Shown here piece by piece: positions 11,037 to 20,446 of a stretch of 64,000 bases of DNA. A model generated the notes under the pieces. It had not been told where the DNA came from and did not search any database. It was given only the letters and a program-made list of their open reading frames with translations. The stretch's first letter is position 1. Every line of letters starts with the position of its first letter. Source of the stretch: Alphaproteobacteria bacterium (lineage in GTDB: Bacteria > Pseudomonadota > Alphaproteobacteria > Micavibrionales > Micavibrionaceae); contig JAJFGW010000035.1 in NCBI GenBank assembly GCA_021775915.1, positions 17,911 to 81,910 of the forward strand. Reading direction: 5' to 3'. A program made the translations under genes and the position numbers.

Positions 11037-11478
11037 AACTCTCTCCTAGATCGCAGTGCATTAACTTTCAAATATAAGCTCAATGAGTAGAGTACCCATG
11101 ATACATGTAACATCTTAAAAAATTAGAAAAAATTAGAAAAATCACAGGCCACAACTTTAAATTTAGTACGCATCTAAAATCAGAATTTCTGCATATTGAC
11201 CAAAGGTGGGGCACAAGTATATTTGTCTGTGAAGCCTGCGCTTAAAAGGATACACTGCATCAAACCTAAATAAATTTTAACCCCGGAATAAGTGCTGCAG
11301 CCCTCATCAAAGCTAAGATAAAAAACTGTAAGTTTTCTTTCTTCTACATATTGCCGTATGCCAAAAAGCACCTGAACAGAATAATAAACCCTGACCTGCT
11401 AAATAAGGCAAATCCTTGCCAGAGCTCATATTTTATGGAATAGTGCCCCTGTTTTCAAAGATCAGGGAGGATTTCGTT

Positions 11479-12435
11479 ATGGCCAAAGCCAAAAAAGTTA
11501 TTATCACCTGCGCGCCGACCGGTGCCATCCACACGCCGTCAATGTCGCCTTATCTTCCGGTAACGCCGGATGAAATTGCCGATGCTGCCATTGCTGCGGC
11601 AGATGCAGGCGCTGCTATCTTGCACCTTCATGCGCGTGACCCGGATGATGGCCGCCCGACACAAGACCCGGCGGTATTTATGGAGTTCCTGCCCCGCATC
11701 CAGCAATCAACAGATGCCGTCATCAACATCACCACAGGCGGCGCGCCGCAAATGACAGTGGAAGAACGGATGCAGCCCGCCATGACTTTCAAACCGGAAG
11801 TGGCCTCTTTAAATATGGGCACGATCAATTTCGGCCTGTTTCCGATGCTTGACCGCTATGAAAAAGACATCAAGCATGACTGGGAACGTGTTCACTTAAG
11901 CAACAAGGAAATTGTCTTCCGCAATACCTTTAAAGATATAGAAGCCCTGATGACGATGGGACAGAAAAACGGTACGCGTTTTGAGTTCGAGTGCTATGAC
12001 ATTGGTCATCTTTATAACCTCAAATATTTTGTCGATAAGGGCATCGTCAAACCGCCTTTCTTTATTCAATCTGTTTTTGGAATCTTTGGCGGCATCGGTG
12101 GGCACCCGGAAGACCTCGCCCACATGAAACGCACAGCTGACCGTCTGTTTGGTGACGACTATCAATGGTCAATTCTTGGCTGCGGCACAAATCAGGTCAA
12201 GCTGGCCTCTATCGGCGCGGCGCAAGGCGCCCATGTCCGTGTCGGTCTGGAAGACTCGCTCTGGATCGGCCCCGGAAAATTGGCTGAATCAAGCGCGCAA
12301 CAAGTTAAAAAAGTGCGCGAAATTCTTGAAGGTCTGTCGCTGGAAATTGCAACGCCTGATGAAGCGCGTGAAATTCTTCAGCTCAAAGGCGGCGATAAAA
12401 TCGACCTCCGCCATAAAACAAAAAAGGCAGCTTAA
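11479..12435 (+). CDS. BKACE family beta-keto acid cleavage enzyme (DUF849, 3-keto-5-aminohexanoate cleavage-like)
   Basis: KVIITCAPTGAIHTPSMSPYLPVTPDEIA, AAILHLHARDPDDGRPTQDP, INITTGG motifs. Confidence 0.92.
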   Translation: MAKAKKVIITCAPTGAIHTPSMSPYLPVTPDEIADAAIAAADAGAAILHLHARDPDDGRPTQDPAVFMEFLPRIQQSTDAVINITTGGAPQMTVEERMQPAMTFKPEVASLNMGTINFGLFPMLDRYEKDIKHDWERVHLSNKEIVFRNTFKDIEALMTMGQKNGTRFEFECYDIGHLYNLKYFVDKGIVKPPFFIQSVFGIFGGIGGHPEDLAHMKRTADRLFGDDYQWSILGCGTNQVKLASIGAAQGAHVRVGLEDSLWIGPGKLAESSAQQVKKVREILEGLSLEIATPDEAREILQLKGGDKIDLRHKTKKAA

Positions 12436-13218
12436 ATGTCTGAAACCTTTGGTATAAAGCCCGGCTTAAGAGTCGTTGTTACAGCAGGTGCAGCAGGAAT
12501 TGGACGCGCTATTGCCGACGCATTTGAAGGCGCAGGCGCTAAAATCCATGTCTGTGATATTGCACAAGAGGCTCTTGATTCTTGTAAAGAAGACCACCCT
12601 GACTGGGGCTATACGCTCTGTGATGTATCCGATGAAACGCAGGTGAAAAATCTTTTTAAAGAGGGGAACGAGTTCCTCGGCGGCCTTGATGTGCTGGTTA
12701 ATAACGCAGGCATTGCCGGGCCGACAGCGGGCGTTGAAGATATAGACCCTAAAGACTGGGACATGACCGTGCGTATCAACCTGAACGGCCAGTTCTATTG
12801 CACTCATCATGCTGTGCCGCTTCTCAAGCAATCCGACAACGCCTCGATTATCTGCATTTCCTCGATCGCCGGCCGGCTGGCCTATGCCAACCGCACGCCC
12901 TACGCCGCCACCAAATGGGCCATTCGCGGTTTTGCTGAAAGCCTTGCCTTTGAGCTGGGCCCTGCGGGCATCCGGGTCAATACCATTCTCCCCGGCATTG
13001 TTGAGGGGCCGCGCATTGAAAATGTCATCCGCGCCCGCGCTGAAAAAGAGAATGTGCCTTACGAGCAAATGGAACAAACATACAAAGATATGGCCTCTTT
13101 ACAACGCATGATATCAGCAGATGATGTCGCGCAGCAGGCGCTATTTCTTTGTTCACCGCTTGGACAAAATATTTCGGGCCAGTCAATTAGTGTTGATGGT
13201 CATGTAAGGGCTTTATGA
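12436..13218 (+). CDS. SDR family oxidoreductase
   Basis: TAGAAGIG cofactor motif, NNAG, YAATK catalytic motif, DGHV near C-terminus. Confidence 0.93.
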   Translation: MSETFGIKPGLRVVVTAGAAGIGRAIADAFEGAGAKIHVCDIAQEALDSCKEDHPDWGYTLCDVSDETQVKNLFKEGNEFLGGLDVLVNNAGIAGPTAGVEDIDPKDWDMTVRINLNGQFYCTHHAVPLLKQSDNASIICISSIAGRLAYANRTPYAATKWAIRGFAESLAFELGPAGIRVNTILPGIVEGPRIENVIRARAEKENVPYEQMEQTYKDMASLQRMISADDVAQQALFLCSPLGQNISGQSISVDGHVRAL

Positions 13219-13224
13219 TTAGTC

Positions 13225-14460
13225 ATGATTACTGATCCGGTTATATTTCTGAACGATCTTTTTAAGGCAGGGCTAGAAGCCGCTGATCCGCTCAAAGTTG
13301 TCCCCCCTCACCTTCCTCCTTTACCAAAAGGCAGGATCATTGTCATTGGCGCGGGCAAAGCTTCAGCAGCCATGGCCAAAGCGGTTGAAGAGAGCTGGCC
13401 CGATGCGGAGATAGAGGGGCTTGTTGTTACGCAACATAGATATGCCGTACCTACGGAGAAAATAGAAATTATTGAAGCGGCGCACCCCGTCCCTGACGAT
13501 GCTGGAGAACAAGCCTGCACCCGCATTCTGCAAATGGTTGAGAGTTTAAGCGAAGATGATCTTGTGCTGTGTTTGATTTCCGGCGGGGGGTCTGCGCTTC
13601 TAAGTATGCCTGCACCCTGTCTTTCCAGTGAAGAAAAGCGTGAAATCAATAAAGCTCTTTTGAAGTCCGGGGCGACGATCCACGAGATGAATTCCGTACG
13701 CAAGCATCTTTCTGCCGTTAAAGGCGGGCGATTGGCGCTGGCAGCACAACCGGCCAAAATCGTAACGCTGATTATTTCCGATGTGCCGGGTGACGATCCG
13801 TCTACTGTGGCCTCCGGCCCCACCCTTCCCGATGCAACAACGCAAGACGAAGCGCTGGCCGTTATTGATAAATACAACGTCGCTGTTTCAGATGACGTGC
13901 GCGCATGGCTCTCTGATCCAGAAAACGAAACGCCGGATTTTGAACCGGGTGAAACAAAAATCGTGGCACGGGCACAAGACGCTTTGTTTGCCGCCGCCTC
14001 TTTCGCCTCATCGCAAGGTGTTGAGCCGATTATTCTTGGCGATGATATAGAAGGCGAAGCTCGTAAAGTCGGCGATGACCATGTTCAGGAAGCCTTTCAT
14101 TGTCTCAATAAAAGCCCTGTCATTTTAATCTCAGGCGGCGAAACGACCGTAACGATAAAAGGAAACGGCAAAGGTGGCCGCAATACAGAATATTTACTGG
14201 CGGCGACAATTGCAGGACTAGGACACAAACAAATTTACGGGATAGCCTGTGACACGGACGGCATTGACGGCAGCGAAGATAATGCCGGAGCGCTCTTTAC
14301 GCCTAACACCTTGGCGCAGGCAAAAAAGAAGGACATAGACCCTGCCGTCTATCTTAATAACAACGATGCTTATAGCTTTTTTGAAGCTACCGGCGACCTG
14401 ATTATAACCGGGCCAACCTTTACCAACGTCAATGATTTCAGAGCAATTTTGGTGTTGTAG
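13225..14460 (+). CDS. Glycerate 2-kinase (GckA/MOFRL family)
   Basis: VIGAGKASAAMAKAVE, LISGGGSALLS, ISGGETTVTIKGNGKGGRNTEYLLA, CDTDGIDG. Confidence 0.93.
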   Translation: MITDPVIFLNDLFKAGLEAADPLKVVPPHLPPLPKGRIIVIGAGKASAAMAKAVEESWPDAEIEGLVVTQHRYAVPTEKIEIIEAAHPVPDDAGEQACTRILQMVESLSEDDLVLCLISGGGSALLSMPAPCLSSEEKREINKALLKSGATIHEMNSVRKHLSAVKGGRLALAAQPAKIVTLIISDVPGDDPSTVASGPTLPDATTQDEALAVIDKYNVAVSDDVRAWLSDPENETPDFEPGETKIVARAQDALFAAASFASSQGVEPIILGDDIEGEARKVGDDHVQEAFHCLNKSPVILISGGETTVTIKGNGKGGRNTEYLLAATIAGLGHKQIYGIACDTDGIDGSEDNAGALFTPNTLAQAKKKDIDPAVYLNNNDAYSFFEATGDLIITGPTFTNVNDFRAILVL

Positions 14461-15259
14461 GGGTTACTGCCGGTTTAAGAGACACGTTAACGACACTTTT
14501 GATTGCCGCCCGGTACTCTGCCGGATCTCTTAGATGAAAATCAGCAATGGACGTAACGCGTTCATCATCCCCGACAGAAATAAATTTACCGCCCGCAGCC
14601 TGTGCCGCCTGCGCGCCCGGCAAATCGCCAGGGCTATCTCCAAAGTAAACAGGAACCAGCTTTTTACCGCTTAACCACTCGGCCTGTTGCAGAATATCAT
14701 TCAGCGCGTCGCCCTTGTCTGAATCAGAAGGCCCCATATCAAAAACCTTGCCGCCATCAACCATGCCAACAGATTGACCAGTTTCCGCGTTATGCTTATC
14801 CAAAAGAACTTGTAGCTTGCTTTTAACGGTCTCTCTTTCATCTTCTGAAATAGCTACATAATGCAGCGAGCGCATAAAATCTTTTTTCCGCAGCAGCAAA
14901 CCTTCATGCTGCGCCACCAACGCTTCCAGCTCCGTATCAATCAAGTTCCATTTTGGCATAGGATTCAGCACCTCTGGCTCCGCACCTGCTTCTTTGCGAA
15001 AAACACAGTGATACTCGCATGATGCTCTAACATTTTTAGCCGGAAACACCTGATCAAGCCACGCAAAATCACGGCCTGTAATCACATAAAAGCCGCCGTC
15101 AACAGCCTTATCAAGGTTTTCACAAAGGGATTCCAGACCAGAAACCTGAGTCACCAAATTTGGATTGGTAGATTTTTCCAGAAGCGTTTCGTCAACGTCT
15201 GTAATCCAGACAATATTTTTCGACCCGGTCTTTCGTACCCAATCGAGAAAATCCTGCAT
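14438..15259 (-). CDS. HAD-superfamily phosphatase, trehalose-phosphatase (OtsB)-like
   Basis: WITDVDETLL, YVITGRD, YFGDSPGDLPGAQAA. Confidence 0.75.
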   Translation of the reverse strand: MQDFLDWVRKTGSKNIVWITDVDETLLEKSTNPNLVTQVSGLESLCENLDKAVDGGFYVITGRDFAWLDQVFPAKNVRASCEYHCVFRKEAGAEPEVLNPMPKWNLIDTELEALVAQHEGLLLRKKDFMRSLHYVAISEDERETVKSKLQVLLDKHNAETGQSVGMVDGGKVFDMGPSDSDKGDALNDILQQAEWLSGKKLVPVYFGDSPGDLPGAQAAQAAGGKFISVGDDERVTSIADFHLRDPAEYRAAIKSVVNVSLKPAVTPTTPKLL

Positions 15260-15275
15260 GTCTATTCCTTATACT

Positions 15276-16352
15276 TTAAAGTTTTATTGAGGTGTATGTT
15301 GGACTATCAGCCGATGGCTTGTTCACTGTTTCGGACTTAATTATCTCTATATTTTTGTCCTGAACGATCTCATCAAATGTGGGATAACCAATAGCTGTTG
15401 GCATTGCCGATTTAACATTGAACTCGTCTTTGATAGGAACAATCACCGCAACACCAAGCATCTCGTGATTATCAACATTCTGCCATCGAGAGTTTATAAG
15501 TGCTACAGACGTTCCACCCTCTCCCAGACCAAATGCGGCATGCGTTAATGTTAAACCATCTGGCGCATCGACCGTCATCACAGCTTCAGCGGTATTAACG
15601 TCATAGCCTATGATTTTATTTGTATCCAATGAGGCTATAGCAACCAGCCTTTGTCCATTCACTTCAATGATACTTGCACCATCAGGACGTCCGCCTTGCA
15701 AGTCTGCACGCACAAGAAAAGTCTCTATATTCTCTATCTCATCGGTTTCTGCATTATAATTTGCTTTCCAGACCGTAGGGTTGTGATTTTTGTCTGTTTC
15801 TGCCAGAAAAATAATATTCTCACCATTCTCAGTATAACCACACAGAGCATTACTTGTTACGTGATTATCAAAGACAGGTTTTAACTCTAATGTGTCAGGG
15901 TTCACAGTATAAATCACGCCTGCTTTTTCTTCACCGGGCTTAAGAATTGTCCTGTCAATCGGAATGCAGCCAATCGCAATACGGGTCGTGCCATCAGCCA
16001 GTTCAAAGATATTCATATCATTGGGTCTGTTATTGGGCTTATCGGGTTCGATAGGATGAGACATGACAAGCGAACCATCTTCCGGTTTAAAGGCAAACAG
16101 ACCGTCCTGTGCGTTACCGATTAATGTACCGTCATTATTAACGACAACGCCGCCAACCATTCCTTTATCTAAATGCCATTTTTTCGTAAGGCTGCTTTGC
16201 GGATTATATTGATGAACATCACCGGCTTCGATGTCCACGTAGTAGAAGCAGTTATCATACGGATTAAACATAGGAGTCTCACCCGTTTTAAGATTTTTAG
16301 CAAGGAATGTTGCCTGATCTGTTTTGCCGATATTGCCTAACACAGTGTTCAT
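15276..16352 (-). CDS. SMP-30/gluconolactonase/LRE-like beta-propeller protein
   Basis: GETPMFNPYDNCFYYVDIEAGDVHQYNP resembles SMP-30 GEGPxWDP..LYWVDI; NRPNDMN and GGRPDGASI resemble NRPNDG and GGxPDG motifs. Confidence 0.65.
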   Translation of the reverse strand: MNTVLGNIGKTDQATFLAKNLKTGETPMFNPYDNCFYYVDIEAGDVHQYNPQSSLTKKWHLDKGMVGGVVVNNDGTLIGNAQDGLFAFKPEDGSLVMSHPIEPDKPNNRPNDMNIFELADGTTRIAIGCIPIDRTILKPGEEKAGVIYTVNPDTLELKPVFDNHVTSNALCGYTENGENIIFLAETDKNHNPTVWKANYNAETDEIENIETFLVRADLQGGRPDGASIIEVNGQRLVAIASLDTNKIIGYDVNTAEAVMTVDAPDGLTLTHAAFGLGEGGTSVALINSRWQNVDNHEMLGVAVIVPIKDEFNVKSAMPTAIGYPTFDEIVQDKNIEIIKSETVNKPSADSPTYTSIKL

Positions 16353-17416
16353 AAATTCGGTCCACCGCGGTGTTTAGAAACATGCTCCGGCGTTTCATAA
16401 ACACCATCCAGAGACTTATCTGTTTCCATGTCCGGTGTTAGACCAAGCCCCTGAATTTGGCGACTTGAATCAGTGTCCCACCGCTTGAGCTCATCGCCAC
16501 CATCACCGCCACCGGATGCAAAAGGCCGGGTACGCAGATCGTACAAAAAGCCATTTGTTTTAGGATCGCGAGGCATATAATCAAATGCTTTACCATCCGG
16601 CGTTTTACCGTCTTTATGGCGCAGATGGTCGTAGCCCATGGCAATAACTTTGCCATTAAACTCATCTTTCACCCCTCTTGAAGCTAATCTGAGCGGTAGT
16701 TCAACAATATCTTCGCCATGAGGATGGGCGTGCAACGGTTCATTAGGTTTTAAGTCCGTGCGTAGAAAATTTTGTACGGGCGGCGGCACATAACCAACCA
16801 CCTTTTTCTCCGTATCTTTAAGCTCACCGGCAATATTATTAGCAAAGGCTTCAAGCGCGCCCTTACTAATGGCATAACCCGGCGTATTAACATCAGAGCG
16901 ACTGACAATGGGTGAGCTAGTAACAAGAATCCGAGCATCATCGGTTAAATAATCAGCGATTTTCCTGAAAATATCAGCATGTGATTGCGCGTTAATCTGC
17001 ATAAGAGTTCTGAATTCCTCAGCAGAAACGCCCGACACACCTTTACCATTTGAAAGCTTAACGACCCCGGCATTCATAATATAGGCATCAATCTTGCCGC
17101 TTGGCGAAGCAGCCACTATTTCGCGGCCAAGCACCTCATAAGCCTTGTCATCGGTCTGGCTCAGATCAAACGTAATTGTTGTTATGCGGTCATTGCCCAA
17201 TTCAGCCGCGACAGATCGTAGCTTTTCTTCCTGTATATCGAGCGCGATGACATGGGCACCGAGATGATGCAAAGCCCTGACTTTTGCAGCACCTATACCA
17301 TCAGCCCCTCCTGTGACAAGGACGGTTTGGCCTCTAAAATCCATATCGGGGGCAATGTCTGTCAGGCCCGTGCTTTTACTCAAAGCAATAGAATCAGAAG
17401 GCTTCATGAATCCCAC
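16349..17416 (-). CDS. SDR family oxidoreductase with C-terminal extension
   Basis: VLVTGGADGIGAAKVRAL, NAGVV, YAISK motif; about 100-aa extra C-terminal tail. Confidence 0.85.
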   Translation of the reverse strand: MGFMKPSDSIALSKSTGLTDIAPDMDFRGQTVLVTGGADGIGAAKVRALHHLGAHVIALDIQEEKLRSVAAELGNDRITTITFDLSQTDDKAYEVLGREIVAASPSGKIDAYIMNAGVVKLSNGKGVSGVSAEEFRTLMQINAQSHADIFRKIADYLTDDARILVTSSPIVSRSDVNTPGYAISKGALEAFANNIAGELKDTEKKVVGYVPPPVQNFLRTDLKPNEPLHAHPHGEDIVELPLRLASRGVKDEFNGKVIAMGYDHLRHKDGKTPDGKAFDYMPRDPKTNGFLYDLRTRPFASGGGDGGDELKRWDTDSSRQIQGLGLTPDMETDKSLDGVYETPEHVSKHRGGPNL

Positions 17417-17476
17417 TCTTTTTAAAATATGACAATCCTGTCTTTTCTAAAGAGATTTCCATAGGAAGTCAAATTT

Positions 17477-18769
17477 TCAAGCTGCCTTTTTCTTTTCCGG
17501 TTCTTCTGTTTTTTCTACCGGCTCAGAAGCAGGCTGGCTCTTATCTTCCACATAATCCACATTATGCCCGAAGAACCACTCATACCCCTTGAGCATATAG
17601 TGCCAATACATAAGCGGCAGGCCTGTCACTTTCACCCACCAATAGACAGCAAGCTCCCTGTTTGGTGTAAGCGGCAATGTCGGCGTTACTTTACCGCCAT
17701 AAATAAACTCAGCCAGCAATACCTTGCCGTAGGACGTAGTAAGCGGGCAGGACGCGTAACCGTCATAACCTTCCTCCAGAGCTTTCCCTGCGATCATATT
17801 GAGGATATTGCGCACAACAACCGGGCTTTGTTTTCTAATGGCCGCCGCGGTCTTTGAGTTAGGCGTAGAACAAACATCACCGAGGCTGAATATATTGGCG
17901 TATTTTGTATGTTGCAGGCTGTTCTTATCAACACTAATCCAGCCGCCTTCACCGGCAAGCGGGCTATCCTTGATAAAGTCCGGCGCGCCTTGCGGCGGCG
18001 TAACGTGTAGCATGTCATAGTCAAGAACTTGTCTTTTGCCTTCTGAATCCTCAAATGTCGCTTTTTTCGCAGCGCCATTAATGGACACCAGATTTGTCTG
18101 GTAATGCGTATTGATACCATAGCGGCTCATAACTTTTTCGAGCGCCCTTGCAAAGTAAGGTACGCCGAAAATAGCCGGAGCCTGTGTCAAAAAGTGTAGA
18201 TCACAATCCCCTGCTCGGCCTTTCTTGCGCAAATAGTCAGCAGCAAGATAAGCAATTTTCTGCGGCGCGCCGGGACATTTAATAGGCATAGGCGGCTGGG
18301 TAAACAGCGCCTGCGACCCTTTTTTAAGGTTTTGAATGCAATCCCACGTGTATTCTACATAGTCCGGTGAATAATTGCTGCAAACACCGTCCTTACCCAA
18401 AGCGTCTTTTAGACCCTCAACCCCGTCCCATTCGAGTGCCAATCCGGGACAAACGACAAGGTAATCATAAGTCACTGTATCACCAGAAGAGAGAACAACG
18501 CTGTTACCTTCGGGGTCAAAAGACTTTGCCGCGTCTTTAATCCAGCTCACACCAGGCGGAATTAATGATTTTTCAGAGCGTTTGGTTTTTTCCAGATTAT
18601 AAGCCCCCGCTCCAACGAGCGTAAAAGCAGGCTGGTAATAGTGATTATCCGCAGGCTCAATAATGGCAACATTCAGATATTTAGCATGCCGCCGTATGGA
18701 TGAAGCCACAGTGATTCCGGCTGTGCCGCCGCCGATGATAACAACTTGATGATGCTTATTCTGTTCCAT
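17477..18769 (-). CDS. Sulfide:quinone oxidoreductase-like FAD-dependent oxidoreductase
   Basis: VVIIGGGTAGITVASSIRR, YLVVCPGL, CPGAPQKIAYLAADYLRKKG, FSLGDVCSTPNSKTAAAIRKQSPVV. Confidence 0.87.
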   Translation of the reverse strand: MEQNKHHQVVIIGGGTAGITVASSIRRHAKYLNVAIIEPADNHYYQPAFTLVGAGAYNLEKTKRSEKSLIPPGVSWIKDAAKSFDPEGNSVVLSSGDTVTYDYLVVCPGLALEWDGVEGLKDALGKDGVCSNYSPDYVEYTWDCIQNLKKGSQALFTQPPMPIKCPGAPQKIAYLAADYLRKKGRAGDCDLHFLTQAPAIFGVPYFARALEKVMSRYGINTHYQTNLVSINGAAKKATFEDSEGKRQVLDYDMLHVTPPQGAPDFIKDSPLAGEGGWISVDKNSLQHTKYANIFSLGDVCSTPNSKTAAAIRKQSPVVVRNILNMIAGKALEEGYDGYASCPLTTSYGKVLLAEFIYGGKVTPTLPLTPNRELAVYWWVKVTGLPLMYWHYMLKGYEWFFGHNVDYVEDKSQPASEPVEKTEEPEKKKAA

Positions 18770-18934
18770 AATTTAATACCTTTGAAAAAATAAAATTAAT
18801 AATCCCAAGTATTTATGAGGCCTAAAATTTAAACAGGCAATAAAAAGGAATTTTTTCCCTGTGGATAAACCTTAAAATTTGATGTAAGTTAAGAAATATA
18901 AAATAAAAATTTTGATCAACAGAAGATGATCTAG

Positions 18935-19540
18935 ATGATCCTGCAAGGAAGTAAAAAAGCTGCGGCAACGCTTGTTGCCCTGAGCGCGTTTGTACCTAAT
19001 CTATTTCTCATCGATGAAGTGGATGCCCAAGCGACTGCTCAAGCCCCCATTAGTGTTTCAGCGAGCATTGTAAATCCCTTGGCTGTTACGCCAAGCCTCG
19101 CCTTTTCAATGAACTTTAAAACCTTTGCCATCAGTGGAACAGGGTCCTATGCGATCCAACCGGGCGGCACAGGAACGATTAGCAGCGGCCTTACCCTTAA
19201 CGGTCAATCAGCAGGAACAGCAAAATTTAATGTTCCTCAGAGCGCGGCCTTTACCTTGAGTATCCCCACTTTTAAAGCTGGCAGCTCTATTGTGTTAACC
19301 ATCGCCGGAGGTGGTGTTTCCAGCAAAAAGATGACCGCAAAATCAATTTTATTTGCCGGAAAAACAGGGATGTCAAATGCGACCGGAACATTAAAGGTTG
19401 GTAAGCACTCCTTGCCCAACATGAAAGTTACCAATCCGGGAGATACAGGAAGAGTTGCCGTTGGCGCACGTATATTCTTTGATGCTAATCAGGTCACTGG
19501 AGTCTATACGGGAACATACATAGTACGTATAACCCTCTAG
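18935..19540 (+). CDS. DUF4402 domain-containing secreted protein
   Basis: Signal peptide; repeated Gly/Ser/Thr-rich beta pattern ending GRVAVGARIFFDANQVTGVYTGTYIVRITL typical of DUF4402. Confidence 0.7.
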   Translation: MILQGSKKAAATLVALSAFVPNLFLIDEVDAQATAQAPISVSASIVNPLAVTPSLAFSMNFKTFAISGTGSYAIQPGGTGTISSGLTLNGQSAGTAKFNVPQSAAFTLSIPTFKAGSSIVLTIAGGGVSSKKMTAKSILFAGKTGMSNATGTLKVGKHSLPNMKVTNPGDTGRVAVGARIFFDANQVTGVYTGTYIVRITL

Positions 19541-19733
19541 AAGCTTTACTGAGACATTACCAAAATTTTGCCCCCGGTCCGTAATGGATCGCGCTATAAC
19601 ACTTTATTCTCGAAGTAACCCCAAGTTACACTTCTGTACATTACATATTAACACACAAGGGTAAGTAAATCATTGTTATTTTAGGAGGCATATTAGAAAT
19701 TCCAGTTTTTTGACCTCCATTGCAGTTCATTTC

Positions 19734-19763
19734 TTGACAGAACGGCTTATCTATGTGTATATC
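19734..19763 (+). promoter_or_regulatory. Candidate sigma70-type promoter for rplU-rpmA
   Basis: TTGACA (19734-19739), 18-bp spacer, TATATC (19758-19763). Confidence 0.45.
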
Positions 19764-19801
19764 TCTCCTTCTTAAATCCGTGTAACATATGGTAGATAAA
19801 G

Positions 19802-20083
19802 ATGTTTGCAGTAATACGTACCGGCGGGAAACAATATAAAGTCGCCAAAGATGATAAAATAAAAGTGGAAAAACTGGACGCCAAAGAAGGCGATTCCGTT
19901 GATATTGATGTTTTGTATGCTGAAGGCGGTAAAAACGCCAAAGTAACAGCGACGATACTTGAGCATAAAAGAGATCCAAAGATCATCGTGTTCAAGAAAA
20001 AACGTCGCCAGAACTATCGCCGGAAAAAAGGTCATAAACAGCACCAGACAGTTCTGCAAATCACTGATATTAAAGCAGCATAA
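19802..20083 (+). CDS. rplU: 50S ribosomal protein L21
   Basis: [36 protein letters not shown]. Confidence 0.98.
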   Translation: MFAVIRTGGKQYKVAKDDKIKVEKLDAKEGDSVDIDVLYAEGGKNAKVTATILEHKRDPKIIVFKKKRRQNYRRKKGHKQHQTVLQITDIKAA

Positions 20084-20097
20084 GAGGAAATTTAGAG

Positions 20098-20379
20098 ATG
20101 GCACATAAAAAAGCAGGTGGTAGCTCCCGTAATGGTCGTGATTCAGCCGGTCGTCGTCTTGGCGTCAAGGTTTATGGTGGTTCGTATGCCTCAGCCGGAA
20201 ACATCATTGTCCGTCAACGCGGCACAAAATTTCACCCTGGTGTGAATGTAGGTCTTGGTAAAGATCATACGATCTTTGCTCTTATCAATGGTGAAGTGCG
20301 CTTTAGCACAGGCCGTAACGGTCGCCAGGTGGTTAACGTTGACCCAGCCAATGATACTGCTGCACAAGCAGCCGAGTAA
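20098..20379 (+). CDS. rpmA: 50S ribosomal protein L27
   Basis: [24 protein letters not shown]. Confidence 0.98.
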   Translation: MAHKKAGGSSRNGRDSAGRRLGVKVYGGSYASAGNIIVRQRGTKFHPGVNVGLGKDHTIFALINGEVRFSTGRNGRQVVNVDPANDTAAQAAE

Positions 20380-20400
20380 CAAAAAAGCTTAATAATTTTA

Positions 20401-20434
20401 AAAAGGGGGAAGCTTGTCTTTCCCCTTTTGTTTT
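20401..20434 (+). terminator. Rho-independent terminator between rpmA and obgE
   Basis: AAAAGGGG...CCCCTTTT stem followed by GTTTTGG. Confidence 0.75.
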
Positions 20435-20446
20435 GGATAACTGAAA

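Noticed and set aside
11180-11371. 63-aa ORF upstream of the BKACE gene, minus strand
   Set aside because: Short, no recognisable family, no clear RBS; likely non-coding.
19684-19718. Possible L21 leader structure (GGAGG/CCTCC upstream of rplU)
   Set aside because: Only a 5-bp pairing seen; not enough to support a riboregulator without alignment.
19641-20104. Antisense ORFs over rplU and its leader
   Set aside because: Shadow frames of rplU; rich in Phe/Ile/Tyr without domain signal.
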